Source: Tissierellia bacterium
GTDB taxonomy: Bacteria; Bacillota; Clostridia; Tissierellales; Tepidimicrobiaceae
Length of the DNA stretch: 7,350 nt
NCBI GenBank assembly: GCA_012798935.1
Contig: JAAZMG010000188.1
Location: 1-7,350, forward strand
Direction: 5' to 3'
Of this stretch, positions 1-6,939 are shown piece by piece (the stretch's first letter is position 1; every line of letters begins with the position of its first letter). The position numbers were made by a program, and so were the translations under genes. Below the pieces are notes generated by a model that was not told the DNA's origin, did no database searches, and was given only the letters and a program-made list of their open reading frames with translations.

Positions 1-300
1 GCTAATGTATTAATATTTGAAAGAATAAAAGAAGAAATTAGAAATGGTAAATCTATTAGAGCTTCTATAGACCATGGATTTAAAAGAGCACTAACTTCTG
101 TTTTAGATTCAAATATAACTACTTTAATAGCAGGAATTGTTTTATATTACTTTGGTATTGGTCCTATTAAAGGATTTGGAGTTACATTAATATTAGGTAT
201 TGTAGCTTCTATGATAACAGCAGTATTTATTACTAAATATTTGTTAAAACTAACAATTGAGATAACTAATACAAAGAATACAAAATTATACGGTGCATAG
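1..300 (+). CDS. secD: Protein translocase subunit SecD, C-terminal 99 residues (5' end outside window)
   Basis: SecD is a membrane subunit of the Sec accessory complex. With SecF it uses the proton motive force to pull exported proteins through SecYEG from the outer face. The window opens in frame just after the expected Asp of the family motif, reading ANVLIFERIKEE, the SecD signature of transmembrane segment 4. Two further hydrophobic stretches follow, at about residues 37-55 (containing SNITTLIAGIVLYYFG) and 58-82 (GFGVTLILGIVASMITAVF). These match the last two membrane segments of the family. The frame ends at TAG 298-300, ten bases before the SecF start, so the two genes are translationally close and surely one operon. 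Separate SecD and SecF genes, rather than a fused SecDF, argue against Bacillus itself. The N-terminal membrane segment and large extracytoplasmic domain lie off the window. Confidence 0.95.
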   Translation, partial: ANVLIFERIKEEIRNGKSIRASIDHGFKRALTSVLDSNITTLIAGIVLYYFGIGPIKGFGVTLILGIVASMITAVFITKYLLKLTIEITNTKNTKLYGA

Positions 301-306
301 GGGTGA
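299..306 (+). promoter_or_regulatory. Ribosome binding site of secF
   Basis: AGGGGTGA lies four bases before ATG 311 and overlaps the secD stop codon. It decides the secF start in favour of ATG 311 over the in-frame GTG at 293, which lies upstream of this site and inside secD. Confidence 0.75.
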
Positions 307-310
307 GAAT

Positions 311-1183
311 ATGAATGTTATTAAAAATAGAAAGATATTTTATATTATTTCTTTAGCCATTATAATAGTAGGTTTAATAATTATGGTAACTAAAGGGTTA
401 AATTATGGAATTGATTTTACTGGTGGCACATCTATACAAATAAAAATTGGGAAAATTATTACTGTAGATGAGGCTAAAGAATTAATGAATGAATATGATA
501 AAGAAGCTAGTATTATTCATGTTGGAAATAACAAAGATGAGATAATAATTAAAAGTAAAAAAGATTTTAACAATAATGAAATTAATGAAATTATAGATAG
601 ATACATGGGAAAGTTTGACATTAAAGAAAAGGAGTTTCAAGCTGAAAAATTTGAATCCACTATGGGAAAAGAAATAAAGAAAAAGGCTTTATTATCTTCT
701 CTTATAGCTGCAGTTGGTATGCTTATATATATAACTTGGAGATTTGAGTTTAAATTTGCTTTAGCAGCAATTATTGCTTTACTTCATGATGTAATGATTA
801 CATTGTCAGTATATGCAATTTTAAGAATTCCAGCAAATAGTGCTTTTGTTGCAGCTATACTTACTATACTTGGTTATTCAATTAATGATACTATAGTAAT
901 ATTTGATAGAATTAGGGAAGAAACTAAATTAAATCCTAAGGAAACTGTGGAGAACATTATAAATAATAGTATAAAAAAATCTTTAACAAGAACTATAAAT
1001 ACTTCTATCACTACTTTATTAGCTGTTATAATTCTTTATATAATAGGAGTAGAAGATGTTAAAGTTCTTGCATTGCCTCTTATATTCGGTATAATTTCAG
1101 GAACATACTCATCCTTATTTATTGCTAGTCCTATATGGTACGGATTAAAAAATAGAGAAAAATTAAATACTAAAAAAGCATAA
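311..1183 (+). CDS. secF: Protein translocase subunit SecF
   Basis: This 290-residue integral membrane protein is the partner of SecD in the proton-driven export complex. A first membrane segment (about residues 9-26) is followed by the family hallmark YGIDFTGG (32-39). A small extracytoplasmic domain (about 40-122) comes next, then five further membrane segments at about 125-141, 148-168, 178-198, 232-248 and 252-275. Segment 4 runs into the conserved GYSINDTIVIFDRIRE (188-203), whose Asp193 lies in the region used for proton conduction in SecDF. The length is normal for a stand-alone SecF. The start at ATG 311 is chosen for its ribosome binding site and because the membrane segment then begins after a short basic N-terminus (MNVIKNRK). 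The gene ends in a hairpin terminator that overlaps its own stop codon, so it probably closes the secDF transcript. Confidence 0.97.
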   Translation: MNVIKNRKIFYIISLAIIIVGLIIMVTKGLNYGIDFTGGTSIQIKIGKIITVDEAKELMNEYDKEASIIHVGNNKDEIIIKSKKDFNNNEINEIIDRYMGKFDIKEKEFQAEKFESTMGKEIKKKALLSSLIAAVGMLIYITWRFEFKFALAAIIALLHDVMITLSVYAILRIPANSAFVAAILTILGYSINDTIVIFDRIREETKLNPKETVENIINNSIKKSLTRTINTSITTLLAVIILYIIGVEDVKVLALPLIFGIISGTYSSLFIASPIWYGLKNREKLNTKKA

Positions 1184-1203
1184 AACTGCCTTTTGGCAGT
1201 TTT
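1182..1203 (+). terminator. Hairpin terminator after secF
   Basis: AAAACTGCC (1182-1190) pairs with GGCAGTTTT (1195-1203) around a TTTT loop. This gives nine base pairs, with the ACTGCC/GGCAGT core carrying the G+C. The 3' arm ends in TTTT, but no longer U-run follows, so termination may be partial and some readthrough into the next gene is possible. The upstream A-rich arm would make it function on the opposite strand too. The first arm overlaps the secF TAA (1181-1183). Confidence 0.75.
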
Positions 1204-1216
1204 ATGTAATTAATCC

Positions 1217-1245
1217 TTTAATTTTGGGTAAAAATCTTGTAAGAT
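1217..1245 (+). promoter_or_regulatory. Possible weak sigma-A promoter before the LapA-domain gene
   Basis: TTTAAT (1217-1222) and TAAGAT (1240-1245) are separated by 17 bases, matching 3/6 and 4/6 of the consensus. The position, just after the secF terminator and about 30 bases before the next ATG, suits a promoter. In sequence this AT-rich, such matches are common, so the call is weak. Confidence 0.25.
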
Positions 1246-1277
1246 AGGATTAGATTCAAATTATAGGGGGGAGATTT

Positions 1278-1637
1278 ATGGAAAGAGGATTTATTTTTTC
1301 ATTGATATTTGCAGCTATTGTAGCTGTATTTGCTTTAAATAACGGAGATAAAGTACTTGTAGATTTTTTGTTTACAAAAGTAGAAATTTCCCAAGCAATT
1401 ATAATATTTGCATCAGCTATACTAGGAGCAGTAACTGTATCTATTCTAAGTACGGTAAAAAATATAAAATTTAGGAAAGAAATTAAGGAATTAAATAAAA
1501 AGATTAATTCAATTGAGGAGCAAAGAAAAAGCTTAGAAATATTACTTGAGGAGAGAGAAAATGGAATCAAAACCCCAAGTGAAAAATCTGGAGCAGAGGA
1601 TACATATATGAATAATGATAATACGGAGATAGAATAG
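1278..1637 (+). CDS. Small membrane protein with LapA/DUF1049-like domain (YrvD-like)
   Basis: This is a 119-residue protein with two membrane segments (about residues 4-20 and 36-59). They are joined by a short loop containing NNGDKVLVDFLF, the pattern of the lipopolysaccharide-assembly protein A (LapA, DUF1049) family: NN, then V-x-V/L-x-F, then a second hydrophobic helix with a Gly-Ala pair (LGAVTV, 49-54). A charged, probably coiled-coil cytoplasmic stretch (about 62-95, rich in K/E with heptad-like hydrophobics) follows, then an acidic polar tail. In Gram-negatives LapA/YciS takes part in controlling lipopolysaccharide synthesis. In Gram-positive bacteria that lack LPS the role of these proteins is unknown. 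The same type of gene sits between secDF and recJ in Bacillus (yrvD), which supports orthology by position. The ATG has a very strong AGGGGGGAG ribosome binding site at 1265-1273. Confidence 0.8.
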   Translation: MERGFIFSLIFAAIVAVFALNNGDKVLVDFLFTKVEISQAIIIFASAILGAVTVSILSTVKNIKFRKEIKELNKKINSIEEQRKSLEILLEERENGIKTPSEKSGAEDTYMNNDNTEIE

Positions 1638-1667
1638 TATTATATGAAATCAAATGAGAGACAAAAC

Positions 1668-1675
1668 AGGAGTGA
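1668..1675 (+). promoter_or_regulatory. Ribosome binding site fixing the TTG start of recJ
   Basis: AGGAGTGA lies seven bases before TTG 1683. The protein from that TTG begins EKWFLRNVRADLDKMSRFLGIS, as RecJ N-termini do, so the site and homology agree on a non-ATG start. Confidence 0.7.
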
Positions 1676-1682
1676 ATAGTAT

Positions 1683-3452
1683 TTGGAAAAATGGTTTTTA
1701 AGAAATGTTAGAGCAGACCTAGACAAAATGTCTAGGTTTTTAGGGATAAGCAAGTTATTGTGCAAGATAATGGTAAATAGAGATATTAAGGATTATAAAT
1801 TAATGGATAGCTATATTTATCCAAGTCTAAATAAACTTCATGATCCTAGACTTATGAAGGATATAGAACTAGGAGTAGATATAATAAAAGAAAGCATCAA
1901 AGCTGGTGGAAGAATACGGATTGTTGGGGACTATGACCAAGATGGGAATTCAGCTATATTAACCTTATATAAAGGAATGAAAAGATGTGGGGCTAATGTA
2001 GATTATGTTATACCTCATAGAGTTAAGGATGGATATGGGATAAATAAAAGAATTGTTGAGGAAGCTAAAAATGATGGAATCCATGTTATAATAACTTGTG
2101 ATAATGGAATATCTGCATTTGAGCCTATAAAGTTGGCTAGGGATTTAGGGCTAAAGATTATAGTAACGGATCATCACGATATATCTTATATTGAAGATGA
2201 AAAAGGCAATAAAGAATACTCTATTCCTAAGGCAGATGCTGTTATAAATCCTAAAAGATTGGATTGTAACTATCCATTTAAAGAATTATGTGGTGCAGGA
2301 GTAGCTTTTAAATTTATTCAAGTACTCTATGAGGAGATGGGTGTTGATATAGAAGAGTCCTATGAATTGTTGGAATTTGTTGCAATGGGAACAGTTTGTG
2401 ATGTAGTTGATTTAATAGATGAAAACAGGATAATAGTTAAAGAAGGATTAGAGAGGATTAATCAAACTAAAAATTTAGGTTTACAAGCCCTAATTAAAGC
2501 TACAGGATTAGAAGGGAAGAAAATCAATACCTATTCCTTAGGATTTGTATTAGGGCCTTGCATTAACGCTTCTGGAAGGTTAGATAGTGCAGATATTGCT
2601 GTAGAATTATTTTTAACTGATAATTTCGAAAAGGCAGAAGAATATGCAAATAGGCTCCATACATTAAATGAAGAAAGAAAGGCTATGACGGAAAAAGGGC
2701 TAGATATAGTTGTTGAGCAAATAGAATTAGGTGAATTTATAGATGAAAAAGTTTTGGTAATATATGAGCCAAGTATCCATGAGAGCATTGCTGGCATTAT
2801 TGCTGGTAGGATTAAGGATAGATATTATAGGCCAACAATAATTTTAACTAAATCCAAAAATGAAGATATGGTGAAAGGTTCTGGAAGGTCTATAAGGGAG
2901 TACAATATGTTTAAGGAATTATCTAAATGTAAGGATTTATTGGACAGGTTTGGCGGTCATCCTATGGCTGCTGGATTATCTTTGGATATTTCTAATATAG
3001 ATGATTTTAGGAATAGATTAAATAGACAGGCTGAGTTAACAAAGGACGATTTAACACCTAAAATCTATATAGATATCCATCTACCTTTAGATTATATTAG
3101 TTTTAGTTTAGTAGAGGACTTACAGATTTTAGAACCTTTTGGGAAAGGTAATTCTAGACCTTTGTTTGCAGAAAAAAACTTAAGAATAAAAAGAGGCTTT
3201 ATTTTAGGGAAAAATCAAAATGTACTTAAATTAAAGCTTTTAACAAAAAACAATAAGCTTATAGATGGTCTTTACTTTGATGATATAGAGAAATTTGAGA
3301 TGTACATTATCAACAAGTTTGGAAAAGAAGAAGTAGATAAGATGTATAAGGGCATAGATAATAAGGTTAAATTAGATATTATATATATACCTACAATAAA
3401 TGAATATATGGGTAATAGAAATTTGCAAATTATAATACAAAATTATAGATAA
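1683..3452 (+). CDS. recJ: Single-stranded-DNA-specific exonuclease RecJ (DHH family)
   Basis: RecJ degrades single-stranded DNA 5' to 3' in recombination and mismatch or base-excision repair, in the cytoplasm, using Mn/Mg ions. The 589 residues hold a DHH catalytic domain with motif I GDYDQDG (82-88; Asp83, 85, 87), CDNG (139-142), the name-giving DHH (163-165), CGAGVAFK (203-210) and the VCDVVDL stretch (238-244, Asp240). Next come INASGRL (294-300), a DHHA1 domain with GGHPMAAG (424-431), and a C-terminal OB-like domain (about 455-589) that includes LEPFGKGN (483-490). All expected metal ligands are present. The length resembles the E. coli form (about 577) and lacks the long C-terminal extension of B. 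subtilis RecJ. Motif I has Gln-Asp-Gly-Asn-Ser where DVDGI/DADGA types are usual, so it may belong to a clostridial RecJ subfamily. It lies 45 bases after the LapA-domain gene. Confidence 0.9.
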   Translation: MEKWFLRNVRADLDKMSRFLGISKLLCKIMVNRDIKDYKLMDSYIYPSLNKLHDPRLMKDIELGVDIIKESIKAGGRIRIVGDYDQDGNSAILTLYKGMKRCGANVDYVIPHRVKDGYGINKRIVEEAKNDGIHVIITCDNGISAFEPIKLARDLGLKIIVTDHHDISYIEDEKGNKEYSIPKADAVINPKRLDCNYPFKELCGAGVAFKFIQVLYEEMGVDIEESYELLEFVAMGTVCDVVDLIDENRIIVKEGLERINQTKNLGLQALIKATGLEGKKINTYSLGFVLGPCINASGRLDSADIAVELFLTDNFEKAEEYANRLHTLNEERKAMTEKGLDIVVEQIELGEFIDEKVLVIYEPSIHESIAGIIAGRIKDRYYRPTIILTKSKNEDMVKGSGRSIREYNMFKELSKCKDLLDRFGGHPMAAGLSLDISNIDDFRNRLNRQAELTKDDLTPKIYIDIHLPLDYISFSLVEDLQILEPFGKGNSRPLFAEKNLRIKRGFILGKNQNVLKLKLLTKNNKLIDGLYFDDIEKFEMYIINKFGKEEVDKMYKGIDNKVKLDIIYIPTINEYMGNRNLQIIIQNYR

Positions 3453-3485
3453 TTATAATTAATTTAAAATTATGAATAATATTAG

Positions 3486-3523
3486 TTGAAATAACTCTAG
3501 TATTAGTATATTTTTGCTATAAT
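3486..3523 (+). promoter_or_regulatory. Promoter region of the (p)ppGpp synthetase gene
   Basis: Two overlapping sigma-A-like arrangements are visible. One is TTGAAA (3486-3491), 17 bases, then TATTTT (3509-3514). The other is an extended -10, TGCTATAAT (3515-3523), with no good -35 box. Either would start transcription near 3521-3530 and give a leader of roughly 85-95 bases. No terminator is visible after recJ, only A/T-rich sequence, so this promoter would add to readthrough rather than replace it. The rest of the 161-base gap (3453-3613) shows no open frame, riboswitch or repeat I can support. Confidence 0.55.
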
Positions 3524-3601
3524 GTAATTATGCTTGATTAACTGTTTTGGCAATACTATATTTAGAGATTTAATAATTTAGATAGATAAAATCAGAGTAA
3601 G

Positions 3602-3608
3602 TAGGTGA
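3602..3608 (+). promoter_or_regulatory. Ribosome binding site of the rel gene
   Basis: TAGGTGA lies five bases before ATG 3614 and overlaps the in-frame GTG at 3605. That GTG has no well-placed site of its own, so ATG 3614 is the preferred start. Confidence 0.6.
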
Positions 3609-3613
3609 ATTCT

Positions 3614-5779
3614 ATGATACACAATTTGCTGTTTAAAATTGAGCAGTATAATCCTAATGCCGATGTAGAACAAATTATAAAGGCGTATAATTTTACTGAA
3701 TCTGCCCATGAAGGTCAATTTAGAAATTCAGGGGAGAGATATTTTGTACATCCATATAATGTTGCTATGATATTAGCAGATTTAAATATGGATGCTACAA
3801 CTATTGTTGCAGGTTTACTCCATGATGTAATAGAAGATACAAGTATTACCTATGAGGTTATAGTATCAGAATTCGGTGAAGAGGTAGCTAATTTAGTTGA
3901 AGGGGTTACAAAATTAAAAAAACTACAATATAAGACTAAACAGGAGAATCAGGCTGAAAATTTAAGAAAAATGGTAATGGCTATGGCTAAGGATATTAGA
4001 GTTATTATAATTAAACTAGCTGATAGGCTTCATAACATGCGGACTTTAGAATATATGAGTGAAGAGAAGAAGGTGGAAAAGGCCACAGAAACTTTAGAAA
4101 TATATTCCCCAATAGCCCATAGATTAGGTATGTCGAAGATAAAATGGGAGCTAGAGGATTTATCTTTAAGATATTTAGATCCAGAGGGATATTATGAGTT
4201 AGTTGAGAAGGTGTCTAAGCGTAGAAAAGAGCGGGAAGCATATATTCAAAAGATAATAAATGAATTAGATGAAAAACTAGGGGAGCTTAATATTTCAAGG
4301 GATATTAGTGGTAGACCAAAAAGTTTTTATAGTATATATAAGAAAATGGTATATCAAAATAAAAGTTTTGAACAAATCTTTGACTTAACAGCCATACGAA
4401 TAATAGTAGATACTATAAAAGATTGTTATGGTTCTTTAGGTATAGTTCATACTATGTGGAAACCAATTCCTGGTAGGTTTAAGGATTATATAGCTATGCC
4501 TAAGCCCAATATGTATCAATCTCTTCATACTACGGTAATTGGAACAGAAGGGGAAATATTTGAAGTTCAAATAAGGACTTGGGATATGCACAGGACAGCG
4601 GAATATGGTATTGCAGCCCATTGGAAATATAAGGAAGGAAATGTAAAAACGGATAACTTTGATGAAAAGTTAACTTGGCTAAGGCAATTATTGGAGTGGC
4701 AAAAGGATTTAAAGGATCCAAAGGAGTTTATGGAAACTTTGAAAATAGATTTTTTCACAGATGAAGTCTTTGTTTTTACACCTAAAGGGGATGTTATCAA
4801 TTTACCCAATGGTTCTACCCCTATAGATTTTGCTTACAGGGTTCACACAGCCGTTGGCAACAATTGTGTTGGAGCAAAGGTTGATGGGAGGATAGTGCCT
4901 TTAGACTATAAGCTTAAAAATGGAAATATTGTTGAAGTATTAACCTCTGCTAATAGCAATGGACCAAGTAGGGACTGGCTTAAAATAGTAAAGAGCAGCC
5001 AAGCTAAAAACAAAATACGCCAATGGTTTAGACGAGAAGAACGGGATTTAAATATGAATAAGGGTAAGGAAATGCTAGAAAAGGAAGTTAAAAGGCAAGG
5101 ATATAAATTGACAGAAATACTAAAAGAGGATTGGCTAAAAAGTACTGCAGGTAAGCTAAGTTTGAATACTTCCGATGATTTGTATGCTGCCCTAGGATAT
5201 GGCAGTGTAACCTTGACTCAAGTAATGCCTAGATTAAAAGAACTTCATAAAGAACATTATAAGATTAGGGATGAAAAGGCTATTGTTGAAGGAAAAACAA
5301 AAGAACAATCCTATCCAAAAAGGGAAAAAAGGCTTACACAAGGTATAAGTATAGAGGGTTTAGAGAATATAAAGGTAAGATTCTCTAAATGTTGCAATCC
5401 TGTACCTGGGGATGAAATAATTGGCTATATTACGAGAGGTAGGGGAGTTTCTGTTCATAGAAAGGATTGTCCTAATGTCTCTTATGTAGATACTCAAGAA
5501 AGATTTATAGAGGTTGAGTGGGATACAAGTGAAAAGGCTGAATATCCAGCTGAAATACAGATTAAAGCAATAGATAGGACAGGATTGTTAACTGAGATAA
5601 CTCAAAGGATTACCGATTCAAATCTGAGTTTATTGTCTTTAAATGCTAGGACTAACAAGGAGAAAATGGTCATAATAAATATGACTTTAGAAATAAAAGA
5701 TATTGATCAATTGAGGGATTTAATGAAAAAGATTAGAAGATTAAAAGGGGTTATCGATGTATATAGGGTAACCATGTAG
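3614..5779 (+). CDS. relA: Bifunctional (p)ppGpp synthetase/hydrolase (long RSH, Rel type)
   Basis: This enzyme makes (p)ppGpp from ATP and GDP/GTP on ribosomes carrying uncharged tRNA, and also hydrolyses it. The 721 residues have the full long-RSH order. First is an HD hydrolase domain with His46, His70-Asp71 (LLHDVIEDT) and Asp137 (KLADRLHNMR). Then comes a synthetase domain (about 230-345) with FDLTAIRI (Asp258), GRFKD (287-291), MYQSLHTT and FEVQIRT (Glu317). The 59-residue spacing of Asp258 and Glu317 equals that of the catalytic pair Asp264/Glu323 in Streptococcus equisimilis Rel. A TGS domain follows (about 382-444), then a helical linker, a CC/zinc-finger region (Cys593, Cys594, His615, Cys619) and a C-terminal ACT domain (about 646-721). 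The RFKD motif marks bifunctional Rel rather than synthetase-only RelA, which has an ExDD-type motif. Intact HD residues agree. The gene is called relA in Bacillus, rel elsewhere. It lies 16 bases before dtd, implying co-transcription. Confidence 0.97.
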   Translation: MIHNLLFKIEQYNPNADVEQIIKAYNFTESAHEGQFRNSGERYFVHPYNVAMILADLNMDATTIVAGLLHDVIEDTSITYEVIVSEFGEEVANLVEGVTKLKKLQYKTKQENQAENLRKMVMAMAKDIRVIIIKLADRLHNMRTLEYMSEEKKVEKATETLEIYSPIAHRLGMSKIKWELEDLSLRYLDPEGYYELVEKVSKRRKEREAYIQKIINELDEKLGELNISRDISGRPKSFYSIYKKMVYQNKSFEQIFDLTAIRIIVDTIKDCYGSLGIVHTMWKPIPGRFKDYIAMPKPNMYQSLHTTVIGTEGEIFEVQIRTWDMHRTAEYGIAAHWKYKEGNVKTDNFDEKLTWLRQLLEWQKDLKDPKEFMETLKIDFFTDEVFVFTPKGDVINLPNGSTPIDFAYRVHTAVGNNCVGAKVDGRIVPLDYKLKNGNIVEVLTSANSNGPSRDWLKIVKSSQAKNKIRQWFRREERDLNMNKGKEMLEKEVKRQGYKLTEILKEDWLKSTAGKLSLNTSDDLYAALGYGSVTLTQVMPRLKELHKEHYKIRDEKAIVEGKTKEQSYPKREKRLTQGISIEGLENIKVRFSKCCNPVPGDEIIGYITRGRGVSVHRKDCPNVSYVDTQERFIEVEWDTSEKAEYPAEIQIKAIDRTGLLTEITQRITDSNLSLLSLNARTNKEKMVIINMTLEIKDIDQLRDLMKKIRRLKGVIDVYRVTM

Positions 5780-5795
5780 AGAAAGGGCGATATAG

Positions 5796-6245
5796 ATGAG
5801 AGCTGTAGTGCAAAGGGTATCAGAGTCTAAAGTTAAAGTTGAAGAAAATATAGTAGGGGAAATAAATAAAGGTCTATTAGTTTTCCTTGGTATAGGAGAA
5901 GAGGATAATAATGATGATTTAGAATATATGGTAGAAAAAATTTTAGGTTTAAGGATATTTGAAGATGATAAGGGAAAGATGAACCTATCCCTTTTAGATA
6001 TTAAGGGGGAAGTTCTAGTGGTATCTCAGTTTACTTTATATGGTGATGTTAGAAAAGGTAGAAGGCCAAGCTTTTCCACATCAGCGTCTCCTGAAATTGC
6101 AGAAAAAATATACAATCAATTTATAGAGAAGTGTAAAGAAAAGGGAATAAAAACGGAGAAGGGAATTTTTGGAGCAAATATGGAGGTAGGTCTTAAAAAT
6201 CAAGGACCTGTGACCATTTTAATAGATAGCAAAAAAACTTTTTAG
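5796..6245 (+). CDS. dtd: D-aminoacyl-tRNA deacylase (DTD)
   Basis: DTD hydrolyses D-aminoacyl-tRNA, and also glycyl-tRNA(Ala), freeing tRNA charged with the wrong substrate. It works as a cytoplasmic homodimer. The 149 residues match the family length. The N-terminus MRAVVQRVSESKV is typical. The active-site motif SQFTLYGD is at 77-84, and the second motif NQGPVT is at 135-140, with the Gly137-Pro138 pair whose cis-proline gives chiral rejection. GRRPSF (88-93) is also conserved. The ATG has only a modest ribosome binding site (GAAAGGG, about 5781-5787), 16 bases after the rel stop, so translation may benefit from coupling. The stop (6243-6245) overlaps the ribosome binding site of the next gene. 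Pairing of dtd with rel is conserved in Firmicutes. Confidence 0.96.
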   Translation: MRAVVQRVSESKVKVEENIVGEINKGLLVFLGIGEEDNNDDLEYMVEKILGLRIFEDDKGKMNLSLLDIKGEVLVVSQFTLYGDVRKGRRPSFSTSASPEIAEKIYNQFIEKCKEKGIKTEKGIFGANMEVGLKNQGPVTILIDSKKTF

Positions 6246-6250
6246 GAGGG
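6244..6250 (+). promoter_or_regulatory. Ribosome binding site fixing the TTG start of the metallo-hydrolase
   Basis: AGGAGGG lies six bases before TTG 6257 and overlaps the dtd stop codon. No ATG sits near enough in frame, and the protein from this TTG begins MKVVRIPAGIYAANCY as family members do. Confidence 0.75.
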
Positions 6251-6256
6251 ATTTTA

Positions 6257-6877
6257 TTGAAGGTTGTAAGAATACCCGCAGGAATTTATGCTGCTAACTG
6301 TTACCTAGTTTATTCAGAAAATAACAAAGAAGCTATTGTTATCGATCCAGGTGGGGATGTAGATGATATTATAGCTCAAATAGAAAGTTCAGGGCTTGAT
6401 ATAAAATATATAATACTTACCCATGGTCATGGGGATCATATTGGCGGCGTTAGGGAATTGAAAAAATATAAAGATGTGCCAGTGGCAATACACAAGGATG
6501 ATGAAAATTTATTGAAGAATGGAGAAAAAAATTTATCTAGCATTATGGCAATGGGGGCTATAGAAGAGAGGGCAGATATATTGCTTGATGAAGGAGATGA
6601 GATCCATTTTGGAGATTTAACTGGAAAGGTAATTCATACTCCAGGTCATACTCCAGGCGGTATTACCTTAGAAATTGGCAATGGTTTGTTTACAGGAGAT
6701 ACTTTGTTTGCAGGTTCCATTGGAAGAACAGATCTTCTAGGAGGTTGTTTTGAAAAGATAATAAGCTCTATAAAAGATAAATTGTTAATCTATCCAGATG
6801 ATACTATTGTCTATCCAGGTCATGGACCTACATCTACTATTGAAGGGGAAAAGAGATCTAATCCATTTTTACGATAA
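6257..6877 (+). CDS. Metallo-beta-lactamase-fold hydrolase, glyoxalase-II-like
   Basis: This 206-residue cytoplasmic enzyme has the dinuclear metal fold of the metallo-beta-lactamase superfamily. The core HxHxDH is THGHGDHIGG at 55-64 (His56, His58, Asp60, His61). The remaining ligands are His131 in TPGHTPGG, Asp148 in FTGDTLF and His189 in YPGHGP. The opening P-x-G-x-x-x-x-N-C-Y-L and VIDPGG (28-33), together with GSIGRTDLLGG (153-163), place it with the short glyoxalase-II-like group (YqgX/YcbL type) rather than true lactamases. These usually hydrolyse thioesters or related esters. The substrate here cannot be read from sequence, and the long C-terminal substrate domain of classical glyoxalase II is absent. 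It starts 11 bases after dtd, so it belongs to the same transcript. Confidence 0.9.
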   Translation: MKVVRIPAGIYAANCYLVYSENNKEAIVIDPGGDVDDIIAQIESSGLDIKYIILTHGHGDHIGGVRELKKYKDVPVAIHKDDENLLKNGEKNLSSIMAMGAIEERADILLDEGDEIHFGDLTGKVIHTPGHTPGGITLEIGNGLFTGDTLFAGSIGRTDLLGGCFEKIISSIKDKLLIYPDDTIVYPGHGPTSTIEGEKRSNPFLR

Positions 6878-6885
6878 AGAATTAA

Positions 6886-6925
6886 AAGTCACCTTTTAGG
6901 AGAAAATATACTAAGGAGGTGGCTT
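6886..6925 (+). promoter_or_regulatory. Predicted hairpin burying the ribosome binding site of the HTH gene
   Basis: AAGTCACC (6886-6893) pairs with GGTGGCTT (6918-6925), with one G-U pair. The helix continues T6894-A6917 and T6895-G6916, then after a single bulged G6915 pairs TTAG (6896-6899) with CTAA (6911-6914). The 11-base loop is 6900-6910. In total there are 14 pairs. The entire Shine-Dalgarno AAGGAGGTGG (6913-6922) lies in the 3' arm. There is no U-run, so this is not a terminator. The pairing is read directly; a role in translation control is inferred. Confidence 0.55.
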
Positions 6926-6939
6926 AAATGCCTAAAAGG
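6892..6939 (+). repeat. Inverted repeat CCTTTTAGG / CCTAAAAGG spanning a start codon
   Basis: CCTTTTAGG (6892-6900) and CCTAAAAGG (6931-6939) are exact reverse complements, nine bases each. The 30-base loop contains the ribosome binding site and ATG 6928. The left arm is shared with the hairpin 6886-6925, so the two structures exclude each other. The right arm codes for residues 2-4 of the HTH protein. G6930-T6933 can also form a 4-bp stem with A6937-C6940. Confidence 0.5.

Noticed and set aside
293..310. GTG 293 as the secF start
   Set aside because: It lies inside the end of secD and upstream of the AGGGGTGA site, which is correctly spaced for ATG 311.
1256..1570. Open frame on the minus strand opposite the LapA-domain gene
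   Set aside because: It mirrors the + strand gene, has no ribosome binding site or recognisable domain, and its low-complexity composition is that of an antisense shadow.
2531..2797. Minus-strand open frame inside recJ
   Set aside because: It lies fully within the conserved RecJ coding sequence and resembles no family.
3450..3480. AT-only inverted repeats after the recJ stop as a terminator
   Set aside because: The pairing is weak, has no G+C core or U-tract, and is expected by chance in such AT-rich sequence.
3524..3604. Possible leader peptide or riboswitch upstream of rel
   Set aside because: Only tiny frames such as ATG-CTT-GAT-TAA occur, with no ribosome binding site, and no stable hairpin or known riboswitch motif is visible.
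3605..3613. GTG 3605 as the rel start
   Set aside because: The GTG is itself part of the TAGGTGA ribosome binding site for ATG 3614.
4436..4809. Three overlapping minus-strand open frames inside the rel gene
   Set aside because: They are antisense to the conserved synthetase and TGS domains, overlap each other, and have no initiation signals.
6886..6925. Reading the hairpin as an intrinsic terminator after the metallo-hydrolase
   Set aside because: No U-run follows the 3' arm; the arm runs directly into the start codon of the next gene.
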